From: Rhynchospora pubera
Taxonomy: Eukaryota > Streptophyta > Magnoliopsida > Poales > Cyperaceae
Direction of reading: 5' to 3'
DNA: 64,000 nt
Assembly: GCA_028095005.1 (NCBI GenBank)
Contig: CM051459.1
Location: 487,190 to 551,189 of the forward strand
The notes below the pieces were generated by a model. The model did no database searches and had not been told where the DNA came from. It saw only the letters and a list, made by a program, of their open reading frames with translations. This document shows positions 32,364 through 44,000 of the stretch, in pieces; the first letter of the stretch is position 1, and every line of letters begins with the position of its first letter. Position numbers and translations under genes: made by a program.

Positions 32364-35300
32364 TCAAGCGTAATACCTTTTTACATATTGTATATTGATA
32401 GGTTCTGGGTGCTCATCCCCATCCATATCTTTAAGTTTGATTGCATTTCCTGTGTACACCTCTTTGACCACGTATGGACCTTCCCAATTGGGTTTGAATT
32501 TGCCATCACTGCCCCTGATTTGTTTTAAGACTAAATCCCCTTCTTTAATTTCTCGATATTTTACCTTTTTGTTATATGCCCTTGCTATTCTTCTTTGATA
32601 ACATTGTGCATGACACATTGCTTTCAACCTTTTCTCGTCTATTAAATTTAACTGATCGTACCTGGATTGGACCCATTCTGCTTCCTCTAACTTAGCCTCC
32701 ATCAGAACACGTAAGGATGGAATTTCAACTTCAACAGGAAGCACTGCCTCCATGCCGTATGTCAAGGAGTACGGAGTGGCTCCAGTGGATGTGCGCATTG
32801 AGGTGCGGTAGGCCCACAACGCGTATGGGAGCATTTCGTGCCATTCTCTGTGTGTCACCACCATCTTCTCAATTATGCGAATTAAGTTTTTGTTAGCCGC
32901 CTCCACTGCTCCATTCATCTGAGGGCGATACGGTGATGATCGATGATGCTTGATTTTAAACTGCTTACACAAATCAGCTATTTTTTTTGCAGTTAAGTTT
33001 GTACCATTATCTGTAATAATTTCACTGGGTACACCATACCTACATATTAAATTTCTCCTAATAAATTTTGCCACATGTGTTGCTGTAATGGTGGAATAGG
33101 ACTCTGCTTCAACCCATTTTGTGAAATAATCAATGGCGACTAGGATGAATTCATGACCATTTGATGCTTTTGGGTTTATTTTACCAATTATTTCTATTCC
33201 CCATACCGAGAAAGGCCAAGGTGAGGTCAAATTATGCAATTGGGATGCAGGAGCATGGATGAGATTACTATGAATTTGGCAATCATGACAACGTTTTACA
33301 AAGTTAACGCAATCTGTCTCCATGGTTAGCCAATAATATCCTTGAAGCATTACCTTTTTAGCTAACATTATACCATTCATATGAGGACCACATACCCCAG
33401 CATGTACCTCTTGCATTATCTCTTTGGCTTCTGATTCATCGACACATCGGAGGAGGACATAATTTGGAGTTCTTTTATATAAGTAACCTCCACACAAAGT
33501 AAATTGCCTGGATAAGCGCTGCAAGGCTTGCTTGTCCGTTTGATTAGCATTTTGGGAAAAAGACTGGTTTTCTAAGTAATTTTTAATGTCATGGTACCAA
33601 GGCAAATTATCACATGAGCTACTGGACTCTATTTGGAAACAGTAAGCAGGTTCTTCATGACCATTTATTTGAACTTCCATGACATCATTGGTTAATTCTA
33701 CCCAAGAAGCTAGAGTGGCCAAAGCATCAGCAAATGAGTTTTTATTTCGAGATAAATAAGTAAATTCAATTTCCTCAAATGCTTCTGTTAATTTTTCTAG
33801 ATATTCAAAGTATGGAATTAATTTTTCATCCCTAGTTTTCCACTCACCTTTTATTTGACTGATTATGAGAAGCGAATCACCAAAAACATGTAAATGTGAA
33901 ACTTTATGCTCTATGGCCATTTTCAGTCCTAGTATACATGCTTCATATTCTGCCATATTATTGGTACATTCAAAATGAATTTTAGCAGATGCTGGAATTT
34001 TGTTGCCACTTGGAGATTCTAGGACTGCCCCTATACCTTTCCCATGTTTATTAACAGCACCATCAAAGTACACTTTCCATGGTAAAATTGTACTGGAATT
34101 ACTAGATAAATAAGTGGTGGTGGTAAATAAAATTTCATCATCTGGTAATTCTTCATTTATAGGGTCGGAATCAGAAATAGCCAAATCAGCTAACTGATCA
34201 GCCAAGGCTTGAGCTTTTATTGATTTTTGAGTAACATAAGTGATATCAAATTCAGATAACAGTAAAAGCCATTTAGAACTACGACCTACCAGAGCTGGTT
34301 TTTCAAACAGATATTTTAGTGGATTAACTCGAGATATTAGAAGAATTTTGTGAGATAACATGTAGTGTCTCAGTCTTTGGGTGGCCCATACTAAAGACAA
34401 ACAGATTTTTTCTATGGGTGTGTATCAGCTTTCACAACCGGTAAACAATTTACTCAAGTAATATATGATGTGTTGTTTTTTATCCGATTCATCATACTGC
34501 CCTAATACACAACCCATAGAAGTCGAAGTTGTTGTTAAGTAAAGGAGAAGTGACTTCCCAGGTTTAGGTGGTACCAGTATTGGTGGGTTTGACAAGTAGA
34601 ATTTTAATTTTTCAAATGCATATTGGCATTCATCATTCCATCCTTTAGGTGCATTTTTTCTAAGTAATTTGAAAATGGGTTCACAAGTGGGTGTGAGTTG
34701 TGAAATAAAGCGACTTATATATTGCAAACGGCCCAGCAAACCTCTCACCTCCTTTTCTGTTTTTGGTGGTGGCATTTCCATGATGGCTTTAACCTTACCT
34801 GGATCAACCTCAATTCCCCTACGGCTGACAATAAAGCCCAACACTTTACCTTTAGTAACACCAAAAGAGCATTTTTGTGGATTAAGGCGCAATTTGTATT
34901 TTCGAGCTCTGTCTAGGATCTTCTTGAGACATTTTATGTGATCATCAGCAGTTCTGGATTTGGCAATCATGTCATCGACATAAACTTCAATTTCCTTGTG
35001 CATCATGTCGTGAAATAGAGCAGTCATGGCCCTTTGATATGTTGCACCTGCATTTTTTAAACCAAATGGCATTACACGATAACAAAACACGCCCCAAGGG
35101 GTTATAAAAGATGTTTTTTCTTTATCTTCTTGTGCCATTTGTATTTGGTTATAACCAGAAGACCCATCCATAAGGGACAACATTTCATGTCCAGCAGTGT
35201 TATCAACAAGGAAGTCAATGTGTGGTAAAGGGAAATCGTCTTTAGGGCTGGCCTTATTTAAATTTCTATAATCTATACACATCCTTACCCTTCCATCTTT

Positions 35301-35978
35301 CTTTGGTACTGGTACAATATTTGCTAACCACTCTGGGTATGGACAAACTTGTAAGAAACCAACATTACATTGTTTTATTACTTCCTCTTTGATTTTCAAA
35401 ACCCATTCAGGTTTAAGTCTACGCAATTTTTGTTTTACTGGTTTTGCCCCTGGTTTTAATGGTAAGCGGTGTACTACTATATTTTCATCTAATCCCGGCA
35501 TGTCTGAGTATGACCATGCAAATACATCTATATAACCCCTCAAGAAAGTGATAAGTTCAGATCGCATTTCTGGTGACAAATTGGTTCCTATGTGTACACA
35601 TTTTGACTCTCCATCAGTTCCTAAATTTACTTCCTCCATTTCTTCCAGTGTAGACATGCTTGATTTTTCTTGTCGGTTGATCAGCGTGGAGAGTTCTTCA
35701 TCATCAGCTTCATAAGGTTCTTCTATGGCTAAAAGATCTAAACAACACTTAGAAAGAGAACAAGATTTGCTAAAATTAAAACTACATCGTAATGAAATTT
35801 TAAAAACTAATCTACTCTTTTTTTGCTTTTCTGCATATTTAACTTTCCTGGATTTTTCCATTTTCCTAATTTTTTTGAGCTTAACGTGTTTTTCTGTTTT
35901 TTTGGATTTTTGCGTTTTTATAATTTTTTTGGAATTTTTGAATATAATATGTACATGGCGCCTTAAATTCCAATTCAA
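32364..35978 (-). pseudogene. pol: Tat/Ogre-like pol: RT, two RNase H, integrase
   Basis: One frame with a single in-frame TGA at 34425-34427, inside the first RNase H. Order: a Lys-rich start, RT (YVDD intact, about 34975), a first RNase H, then a second RNase H (FDGAVNKHGKGIGAVL, NNMAEYEA, GDSLLIISQ, about 33720-34080), characteristic of the Tat lineage. An integrase follows with an HHCC finger (about 33280-33410) and DDE core. The first catalytic acid is Glu (WGIEIIG, codon 33192-33194) instead of the family Asp; the second (TDNGT) and third (GAVEAA) are normal. No good ATG is near the start. Ogre elements splice an intron just before RT, and a CAGGTATGC donor-like site lies at 36044-36052, so spliced expression is possible. 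Confidence 0.9.
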
Positions 35979-37639
35979 TCGGACTTTTTTTTTAGAGAAC
36001 CAGGATGCATCTCCTGGTACTCATTGTTAACAGAAGTTGATTCGCATACCTGAGTGTTGTGATTACCAAAGGGTGTGTCACCTGTACTGGTAGTCGAGGA
36101 AGTAGAAATCGGCCAATCCTCTTCGGGGCACACTGGTTCAGAGGTCGTGCAATTTAACAACCTTGCTGTCGTGTCTTCAATATAAGTTGGTATGTCTTTT
36201 GTTGCCATTACCTTCCTCAATACTTTGAACTTGGGTTTTCTTCTCTTGGGCCTCTGTGCCTTCCGAACTTCATTTTGCTGAGGTGTAGGTGGAGCTGACC
36301 TGGCTTCTTGTATTCTTTTATGCATGGCAATCTTTTTCTGCAATTTCTTGTTAATATAAACATGTCCATGTGCATCATAATTTTCTAAATAATCTGCTGG
36401 CAGATCTTCATCATCAGGATCAAGACCATTAGCAAAACTTATAGGATCAAATTCATCTATAAATGGCTCATTTGACTGGTCTGGTTGAGGTTGTTCACAT
36501 TCACAAACTGCTTGAATTAGAGTACTTGGATCAATTACACTTTCTGCAATATTAATTACATTAACATCTCTATGTGACTGAGTTCTACTTGGTTCCTTAC
36601 CAGTTAGTCGGTTTGCAACTTCTTGACCAGTAAGGCTTCTCAATATACTTTTTAACTCACTACAATATTCAGTGCGGTGACCCATGACACGGTGGAAAGC
36701 ACAATATTGACCTGGTTCATATATACTGGTACTGGCTGGATTATTTGGGTTTCGGATTTCAATGGCTGGGATCATTGATAATTGGAGGTTCAGAGGGTCA
36801 CTTGATTCTCGGGCTCTTTTGGAGGGGGGCTTCAATAAGGGTAAAATGGCACTTTCATATTTTGTCCCATATTCTTTTAATTCTTTAAAACCCTGAAAAG
36901 TTTGTGCTGCCAGTATATCAGCTAATGGGGAGCGTGATCCTTTTATGGCCATTTTAATTAGTTCGCCTAAGGACAGGGCTGGTTGATATACTCGATCGGC
37001 TACCCCAAACCACCTATCTATATACAAGTCAAATGTTTCAGTGGGTTCCTGTACCAAATTCGCCAAATCAGAGAGTGAAGGTGTACCCCACATTTTTGCA
37101 AACCTGTGTAAAAAGTTAGTGCAAAAATTCTTCCAAGTCATGCATTCCCTTCCCACTTGATTTTCATACCATTCACGCGCCTCCCCCTTAATAGTTATAC
37201 CGAAAAGCATGATGAGTGTGGCATCATCATAATTAAGTGGGGCATTTTTTTTGCAGAATTCTACCATGTGTTTTATTGGACAAGACTTGCCATCATAATT
37301 TTCTACTGGCCTGTTTTCAACAGGTTTGTTTTTCACGTTATTTAAGAAAGTGTCAATTCTATTTAGAAGGGATTGCAATTGTATGGATAATGGGTCTAGG
37401 GTAGGTGGCATGTACAACCCTCGAGACAGCATACCTGATGCCCCTTGTCCCTGAGCCACTAGTCGCATTAACAATTGGAAAGCCTCTAATTGCATGATCA
37501 TTACCTTTTGAATCTGATCCTCACTATCTGATTTTGGTTCTGTGTCTGACCTAGGCTTAGATCCAGAAGTTGACGGGGCATCTCGTGATTGGCTTGGAAG
37601 GTGCACTTGTGTCCCTAGCATGGCATTTGCTTCCCCCAT
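35975..37639 (-). CDS. Second gag module of the Tat/Ogre-like element
   Basis: About 554 residues from ATG 37639. Residues about 80-270 show the retrotransposon Gag core (GEAREWYENQ, TWKNFCTNFLHRFAKMWG). Near residue 305 is the variant zinc knuckle CAFHRVMGHRTEYC, of the same spacing as the one in the upstream gag. A basic C-terminal tail follows (RPKRRKPKFK). It sits between the G-patch-like segment and RT, where related elements go straight to RT. The frame is the same as the segment before it, separated by one TGA; the ATG is four bases after that stop, so re-initiation or read-through is conceivable. It could be a duplicated and diverged gag or one acquired by recombination. It has no internal stops. 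Confidence 0.82.
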   Translation of the reverse strand: MGEANAMLGTQVHLPSQSRDAPSTSGSKPRSDTEPKSDSEDQIQKVMIMQLEAFQLLMRLVAQGQGASGMLSRGLYMPPTLDPLSIQLQSLLNRIDTFLNNVKNKPVENRPVENYDGKSCPIKHMVEFCKKNAPLNYDDATLIMLFGITIKGEAREWYENQVGRECMTWKNFCTNFLHRFAKMWGTPSLSDLANLVQEPTETFDLYIDRWFGVADRVYQPALSLGELIKMAIKGSRSPLADILAAQTFQGFKELKEYGTKYESAILPLLKPPSKRARESSDPLNLQLSMIPAIEIRNPNNPASTSIYEPGQYCAFHRVMGHRTEYCSELKSILRSLTGQEVANRLTGKEPSRTQSHRDVNVINIAESVIDPSTLIQAVCECEQPQPDQSNEPFIDEFDPISFANGLDPDDEDLPADYLENYDAHGHVYINKKLQKKIAMHKRIQEARSAPPTPQQNEVRKAQRPKRRKPKFKVLRKVMATKDIPTYIEDTTARLLNCTTSEPVCPEEDWPISTSSTTSTGDTPFGNHNTQVCESTSVNNEYQEMHPGSLKKKSD

Positions 37640-37642
37640 CAA

Positions 37643-37990
37643 TCACCTTACATGCTGTCCGGTTATGGGATCTACTGGTAGTCCGTCTAAAGTATTTACT
37701 TCAAATACCTCCCTCTGCCCTTCATGGTCTCTTTCATCAGGTCTAATAATACCTCCTTGTATAAAAGTATCCTTTAAGGGTGTATTTGTGGTTAAAGTTC
37801 CAGATTTGAATGCCATTTCGTTCGGGTCATAGCCTAAACCTTGTGTTCCTTTATTTTTGGTCAGGTTCAATGGTTTTACTGGCCCTTGATTCATCTTTCC
37901 TAGTCCCTGACCTGGCACATAGTTCCACTGCTTATGGAGGTTCAAAAACATCTTTGCAGGATTGGGGTGATTGACATCAATCAAAGGCAC
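37643..37990 (-). CDS. G-patch-like segment downstream of protease
   Basis: About 115 codons on the minus strand. The glycine-rich pattern PGQGLGKMNQG ... GTQGLGYDP resembles the G-patch-like stretch found after the protease in Ogre-type polyproteins. It is in a different frame from the upstream gag-protease (which ends at 38020) and in the same frame as the second gag, with a TGA between. It was probably part of a larger polyprotein; the present separation may be by frameshift or an intron. Confidence 0.6.
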   Translation of the reverse strand: MPLIDVNHPNPAKMFLNLHKQWNYVPGQGLGKMNQGPVKPLNLTKNKGTQGLGYDPNEMAFKSGTLTTNTPLKDTFIQGGIIRPDERDHEGQREVFEVNTLDGLPVDPITGQHVR

Positions 37991-38019
37991 CTGATGGTTA
38001 AGGCCGAAAGAACCAGCCT

Positions 38020-40632
38020 CTATAGGGGTATCACTGTTTCAGGTTCAGCAGTAATAACCACTACTTCATTATTAAAAATAAACTTAAGGCACTGGTGCAG
38101 GCTGGAAGGAACCACTTTGTAAGTATGCAACCATGGCCTACCCAGAATCAGATTAAATGTGGATTTTATATCTACCACCTGGAAGGTAACCCCAAATTCG
38201 ATCGGTCCAATTATCACTTTTAAATCTATTTCCCCTATAATTTCCCTACTTGTGCTGTCAAATGCCCTTACTTCACCCATGGTTTTTCGGAACATCTTCG
38301 GGTCTAACCCAATTTTTATGGCTGTGCGTAAAGGACACACATTCAAGGCAGAACCATTGTCAATAAGAACAAACGGGACATGATAACCATTGCACTGGAC
38401 CCTTATGTACAAAGACCTATTATGTTTTTCTTTTTCAGGTGGGAGTTCATCATCAGAAAATGCTATGATTTGGGATGGTTCTGATATTGAGGCCACCAAT
38501 TTTTCTAAGTCCTTGGGCTCGACGTTAATTGGGACATTGACTGTTTGCAAGACTTTTTGCAAGGCTTGGTAGTGAGTCGGGGATTTGGTAAGCAATTCCC
38601 GGACAGAAATTTCAGCTTTAGTTTTCTTGAGCTGTGATACAACATCATAACTAGATGCACCTTTCTTGGGTTGAGTTTCAACATCATCTTTATTCTTAAT
38701 TTCTATAAATGGAGAATCCGAAATGAGATGTGCTGGTTTATAGATCCTACCAGACCTAGTCATGTTACTCAATTCGGCACATGTGTGCGATTGATTATAA
38801 TCAAAAGGGACTTTGCTCAAATTGGTCACAGTTGGTTTTCCCAAAACCTCAATTGGCTTAGGCCCCAAAACTACAATTGGTTTAGACGCATGCTTTCTGA
38901 CTCCCAACACTTCGATAGGCTTAAACTGTTGTTTACTGACCCCTAAAACTTCAGTTGGTTTTCTACACTTTGTAAGCATTGTTTGGTTTATCGACTGTAC
39001 GCCCATCACCTCAATTGGCTTAGAATAAGTCCTAACTAACTCTGCTTCTATGTGGCTAATAAAGTTGTTAGAAAAATCAGAACCATGACCATCATATTCG
39101 AAACAATTTATAGCATGTGAAGGATTTACTTCTTCGGATTTTTGGTGTTGGGGTAGAGGATTGGACATGATATTAGTGGTTTCAGCAGTTGGTTCTTTGA
39201 TTGTGATTGAGCCCTTATCAATTAAGTCTTGGATAGCATGTTTTAAATTGTAACAGTTGTCGGTATGGTGGCCGACACTCTGGTGAAACTCGCAAAAAAC
39301 AGTAGGGTCATAACCACGTGACCCAGGATTTACTTGTCTGTTTAATAGAGCTATGTTTCCCTCTTCTACTAGCTTGGCAAGGATGGAGCTTGCTGGTTCG
39401 CCAATGGGGGTAAATTTTCTAAATGTTCGAGGTTGTTGCGATTGGTTTGTGGGAGGGTGATTGGTAGCATCTGCTTTTAGGAGGTTCTCCGTTTGTGTGT
39501 TCAGTTGGGTTGGTTTCTGATGTCCCTCCGGTTTATTATTTTGGTAGAAGTTGTTTGGCGTGTAAGGTTTTTTGAAAGCTGATACTTCAAAAGTTGCATT
39601 GACATCTTCTGAATTTTTTGAGATACCAACAGCGACAGTGCTTTTTTGGTCGGTTCTGGTACGTTTGGCGTTAAATGAATTTGGCAAGGAAGGTTGCTGG
39701 CCTAAGGCTGGGACTAATCCTTGATTTATAGCCGACTCAATTCTAGAACCGGCTTTAATTAAAGCCGGAAAATCAGAGTGTTCTTGCATTGCGAGGTAAC
39801 CAGAAAATGATGGTAAGGCTGATTTTACAATTAAGTTTATGGATTCTTCGTCTGTGGGTTTTGCCTTGACCCTAGCTGCCACGGCTCTCCATCTCCCCAC
39901 ATAGGATCCAAACGACTCACCATTATTCTGTTTGAGGGATTCCAGATCCTCACGTCGAGGTTCCATGTCAAGGTTGTATGAATACTGGTCAATAAACAAA
40001 TTTGACAATTGATTAAATGACGTGAGACTCGATAAATCAAGTGAGGTAAACCATTTCAGAGCTGGTCCAGTCAAGCTCTTTTGGAAGCAACGAATAAGCA
40101 ACGGATCATTTGACCTCAATGGAACCATATCCCCACAATAAGCTCTGAGATGTGACACTGGACAACCCTCCCCATTGTATTTCTCAAATTCTGGTAATTT
40201 AAAGTTTTCGGGCAGTGATACATTTGGAAACGGGCATAAGTCCTGAAATGAAATGCTTTTGGTACCCCCAATTTTTATTTTGGAAAGTTCAGCTTCTACT
40301 CTATCAATTCGAGCTTTTAGTGGGTCAAATTCAATTGGAGAAGGTGATTGTTCTGACCGAACAGTATTTGCTGAGACAAACATATTATGATTTGGTTCTT
40401 CATGTGGTTGAATGGGTGGTGGACCAGTTTGGTTTTCCAAAGTGTTAGGTATCGACATATTTGAGTTCTGTTGTGCTTGAGTTAGGGCAGCAAATTTGGT
40501 CATCATGGTGTTCATAGTTTGGATAGTTTCTGCGAGTAAATTCTTCAAAGTTTGATCTTCATTTGAGGTGTTAGTTTCAAGTGGAGATGCTATTTCATTT
40601 GGATTTTCAGGGGAGCCACCAGCACTGGACAT
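38020..40632 (-). CDS. gag-pro: Tat/Ogre-like gag-protease (first gag)
   Basis: About 870 residues from ATG 40632. The frame stays open further upstream to an acceptor-like TTATTTTCAG near 40725, so a spliced leader exon is possible. Gag core: about residues 150-300 (ALKWFTSLDLSSLTSFNQL). Variant zinc knuckle CEFHQSVGHHTDNC: near 455. Between them and the protease are repeated short units KPIEVLGV (about 38850-39030). Aspartic protease: near 760-850, with IDNGSALNVCP as active site and ILGRPWLH. No internal stops. It would make particle protein and maturation enzyme. Confidence 0.88.
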   Translation of the reverse strand: MSSAGGSPENPNEIASPLETNTSNEDQTLKNLLAETIQTMNTMMTKFAALTQAQQNSNMSIPNTLENQTGPPPIQPHEEPNHNMFVSANTVRSEQSPSPIEFDPLKARIDRVEAELSKIKIGGTKSISFQDLCPFPNVSLPENFKLPEFEKYNGEGCPVSHLRAYCGDMVPLRSNDPLLIRCFQKSLTGPALKWFTSLDLSSLTSFNQLSNLFIDQYSYNLDMEPRREDLESLKQNNGESFGSYVGRWRAVAARVKAKPTDEESINLIVKSALPSFSGYLAMQEHSDFPALIKAGSRIESAINQGLVPALGQQPSLPNSFNAKRTRTDQKSTVAVGISKNSEDVNATFEVSAFKKPYTPNNFYQNNKPEGHQKPTQLNTQTENLLKADATNHPPTNQSQQPRTFRKFTPIGEPASSILAKLVEEGNIALLNRQVNPGSRGYDPTVFCEFHQSVGHHTDNCYNLKHAIQDLIDKGSITIKEPTAETTNIMSNPLPQHQKSEEVNPSHAINCFEYDGHGSDFSNNFISHIEAELVRTYSKPIEVMGVQSINQTMLTKCRKPTEVLGVSKQQFKPIEVLGVRKHASKPIVVLGPKPIEVLGKPTVTNLSKVPFDYNQSHTCAELSNMTRSGRIYKPAHLISDSPFIEIKNKDDVETQPKKGASSYDVVSQLKKTKAEISVRELLTKSPTHYQALQKVLQTVNVPINVEPKDLEKLVASISEPSQIIAFSDDELPPEKEKHNRSLYIRVQCNGYHVPFVLIDNGSALNVCPLRTAIKIGLDPKMFRKTMGEVRAFDSTSREIIGEIDLKVIIGPIEFGVTFQVVDIKSTFNLILGRPWLHTYKVVPSSLHQCLKFIFNNEVVVITAEPETVIPL

Positions 40633-40987
40633 CTTTGCTCTCGACCTTGTCACAATATGACTCTTTACAGGGACCGGCTTTGACCTTTTTGGCTTACGTG
40701 CAACTTTAGAACAGGACTCCGGTACTGAAAATAAATAGAGGATTAAGGTAACTTAGCTATTTTTACTAGAGGAAGGCTGACGCATTTAGGCTGTCGCCGT
40801 TAGTTCTTCAAGTTCCCTGCTTCTTCTCCTCGTGTAACTCTTGCAATGGGCTTTTACTTCATTCTCTTCAGCAACCTTATGGCTCAATTTCTGAAAAGAA
40901 TAGTAGAGAGACAGTGCAAGATGTTAGAACTAAGGTGATCAGCAGATTTACCAGAAAAACAAAAGCTAGAAATTTTCAAGTTGAGAT
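40633..40987 (-). other. Leader between primer site and gag
   Basis: Short for an Ogre element, which usually has a long leader with an extra frame. It contains a pyrimidine stretch and an acceptor-like site near 40725, in minus-strand reading. Confidence 0.5.
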
Positions 40988-41006
40988 GTCCCCAGTGGAG
41001 TCGCCA
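40988..41006 (-). other. Tat/Ogre-like primer-binding site
   Basis: Minus-strand TGGCGACTCCACTGGGGAC, two bases inside the right LTR. This sequence recurs as the primer site in Ogre-type elements, where it is attributed to tRNA-Arg; the tRNA was not checked here. Confidence 0.82.
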
Positions 41007-44000
41007 GCTGTAGCTACCCGCTAACTAACCGACCAGCGACACTTGGCTTAGGTTCAACGATTATTTTGGAGTCGCCACCCGATGTAAAATCGGGAAAGAA
41101 AGTCGGTTTTGATTATATTTAGCCCATGGATAAGAGGTTCGTATCTCAGTTATGGTTGTGGAAGGTGTTAAGCACCACAAGCACCCAAACAAACTTGGTC
41201 TCTACTGATTCTAGCTTTCAGTAATTTCTTTTATTATCAAATATTCAAATTACAAAAGTGAATATAAAAGAAAACAATAGCAGCAAGCACAAAATGAAAT
41301 AAAAGAGAAAAATGTAGGAGAGTAGTGATGCAGCAGGCCGATCAGATTTTTGGTCACTAGCTGTCACTCATTGCCAAGTCGTTTAATGGACTTAGATGGC
41401 TGGTTATTACATGAATGATGTGTTGACCCTAAAAATTAAACCCTCAAAACCAAATTGCGAAAAATCAGAAGTCTAACCAGCGAAAACCAAATTTTCAAAT
41501 TGCCAAAACTCAAAGTCAAATTACGAAAAATACCAAACAAACTCCAAAAATCCTCAAAATTTACCCAAAAATCCCTGAAGAATTATGATGATTTATCATA
41601 ATTTTTAAATCCCAAAAATAGCAACACAAACTCCAAAATTTGCAAAGAAACCCAAAAACTTCACAAAATTACCAAAATAATTCTATGAGGAATTTACCAA
41701 AACCAGTTGAACCATTAAATTCCTTATATTTTTTATAAACTTACCCATAAAATTTCATCCAAAAATACCCATGGTAAGGGCTCCAAATAATTTATTTTGG
41801 ATTGGAATTTAAGAATATGTGAAAAATCAATGGAAATCAAAAGAAATTCACAGAAAAATTGAAAGGGTCTGGCGCGTGCATCCATTGTAGCGGATCCAAG
41901 GGGATAGGAGAAAGGCGCCGGCCATTTGAAATTCACCATGCCATCTTTCACATTGGATACACCCGTTTCTCGTACACCTTGAACAGAAATCTAAATGAAT
42001 GTATGCGGTGCACCATAAGCCAAGCTCACCCATCCCACCCTCTCTCATTAAACCTTACAAGCCTGGTCCACTTGTAAGGGTCTTCTTCTCCGCTGGTAAA
42101 AAGGAAACAGAGGTGAAATTCCGATTTCTTACCATGACACGCCGGGTAAGTTGACGAGGGGCGTCGACGTGGCCTCCTCTAGCGCCACAGACCCAAAACC
42201 AGGCTCTCCGCCCATGGTTTGGCAAAACCGACACCCTAGTGCAGCTGGTGATGAGCCGTTGGATCAAAATCAAAGGTGGAGATGCATATGGCCAAGGAAA
42301 GGAAACCCTAGACTCGAGCCTATTTAAACCCCCAAATCGATGCCAGAAAAAAGGAGGATAGCAGCCATAAACTAGGGCTAGGGTTAGACTATTGTAAAAT
42401 TTTCTCAATTCCCAGAAAATAGTGAAAGGTATTTCGTCAAGTGTTTGAAAAAAAGAGAAAAGGAAGGTAAACTTGAGCAATTGTAGTTGGTCCCTGTCTC
42501 TATTCAAATCAAGGAAGCTAATTTCAAGTGTCAATTGCCTCTTTTCTCTCTCTCTCTTTTCTATTCTTAGCCTTTCTCTTTCCTTCAAATTGAAAGTCAT
42601 GGCAACTGCCTTGTGACAAGGGAAGAGATCTGCTAGGGAGCGCGGCTCCCATGGTGGATCTCTGAACTTGAAACAAGGGATATTAAACATTAAAATTGGT
42701 TTATGTCATAACTGTTCTAATTTTAGTTCATTAAATCAAGTTGTTATAATAAAAGAAAAGCAAATGCAAATGCTTCTTTGTCTGCTAGGGAGCACGGCTC
42801 CCATGGTGGACTTAAATTTGGCATGGAGCTCGGCTCCTACGCTGGATCTCTTCCATGATTTGCTAGGAGGCTCGGCCACCATGGTGAATCGGATTTGAGC
42901 ATGCTTAATTGATCAAATTGACTCAATTAAGTCTGTTTGAATCTTCAAAAAAATGGAAGAGATCTAGGGGAGGTGCTGCTCAATTTACTCCAGAAATTAT
43001 AATAAGTTGAAGCTTTGTAAAATAAAAAATAATGACATTTATACATAAGTGCAAATCTGCCTAAAAGTAAAATAAATAGAAAATGAGGTTATCTTTGCAT
43101 AAAAACATGGAAATCTATATGGACAGCAGGTACATGGCTTCATGGACAACAGGAAACAACAATCCCAATTTTTGGGATTTTACATGATTTTATATATATT
43201 GAACAAGGCAGCTAGGTTATGCAAATGTCATTTCCTGCAAAAACATCAACTGTTGAAGTGCACTCCTTAACAACATGTATTAAAACCCCTGCAAGTGACT
43301 TTCTTGCAATTGAGCAACTCAAAACAAAAATCCTCAAAAACAGTGACAAATGTGCATAAAAGTGGAAATTGCAAATTGAGGCAAATGCTAAATCACTTGT
43401 ACATGCGCTTGGTGTTAATTTGAGCATGTAAAACAAACTTAAAATGACCTAAAATAGGTATCAAATCAAACCATTTTGCTGTAAAAGAACTTACAAGCAA
43501 TTGAAATAAAATGAAACTAAACACCTTCTGCCTCTTCGCATCAAACTGTGAGGTTTCAAAGCAAAACAAAGACACAAATGACCCATATTTGGATCCCTGA
43601 AGCTACTCAAACAATTGCTGGCATGAGAAAATGGTCGTGTGGGCCCCACCAGCTCATCCCATTTCTGCTCAAATTAGAGTTGAACTACCTCAGTCGAGAT
43701 CGTCCTTCTAGGAGCCTCACCATCCGAAATTGAAGTTTCTCTCATGCTTTAAACGCCTTCGTAAGTACACAAAACCTCCTTCTGGCAAAGGAAGAGAAGC
43801 GAAAAGCTTCGAAATCCATTAATGGTGGCCCGAGGTCCTCAAATCCCACGGGGCGAAACAAGCTCCCATGACTTCAAATAACTACATCAACGTCTTCTCC
43901 TCGATCTCACGATCCCCACGCATCCAAAACCAGCGTCAATGGTGGTCTGAAGCGCCGCAATTTCGCCGGAGATAATCGAGGGGCTAAATTGCAAAAATGT

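Noticed and set aside
36044..36052. Defined intron before RT in the Tat/Ogre-like element
   Set aside because: A good donor (CAGGTATGC) is present, but no acceptor with strong TAG or CAG restores the RT frame unambiguously; mentioned only as a possibility.
42055..42690. 211-codon minus-strand frame in insertion A
   Set aside because: Antisense to the leader-like region after a TATTTAAA box; composition follows CT-rich tracts and no domain is visible.
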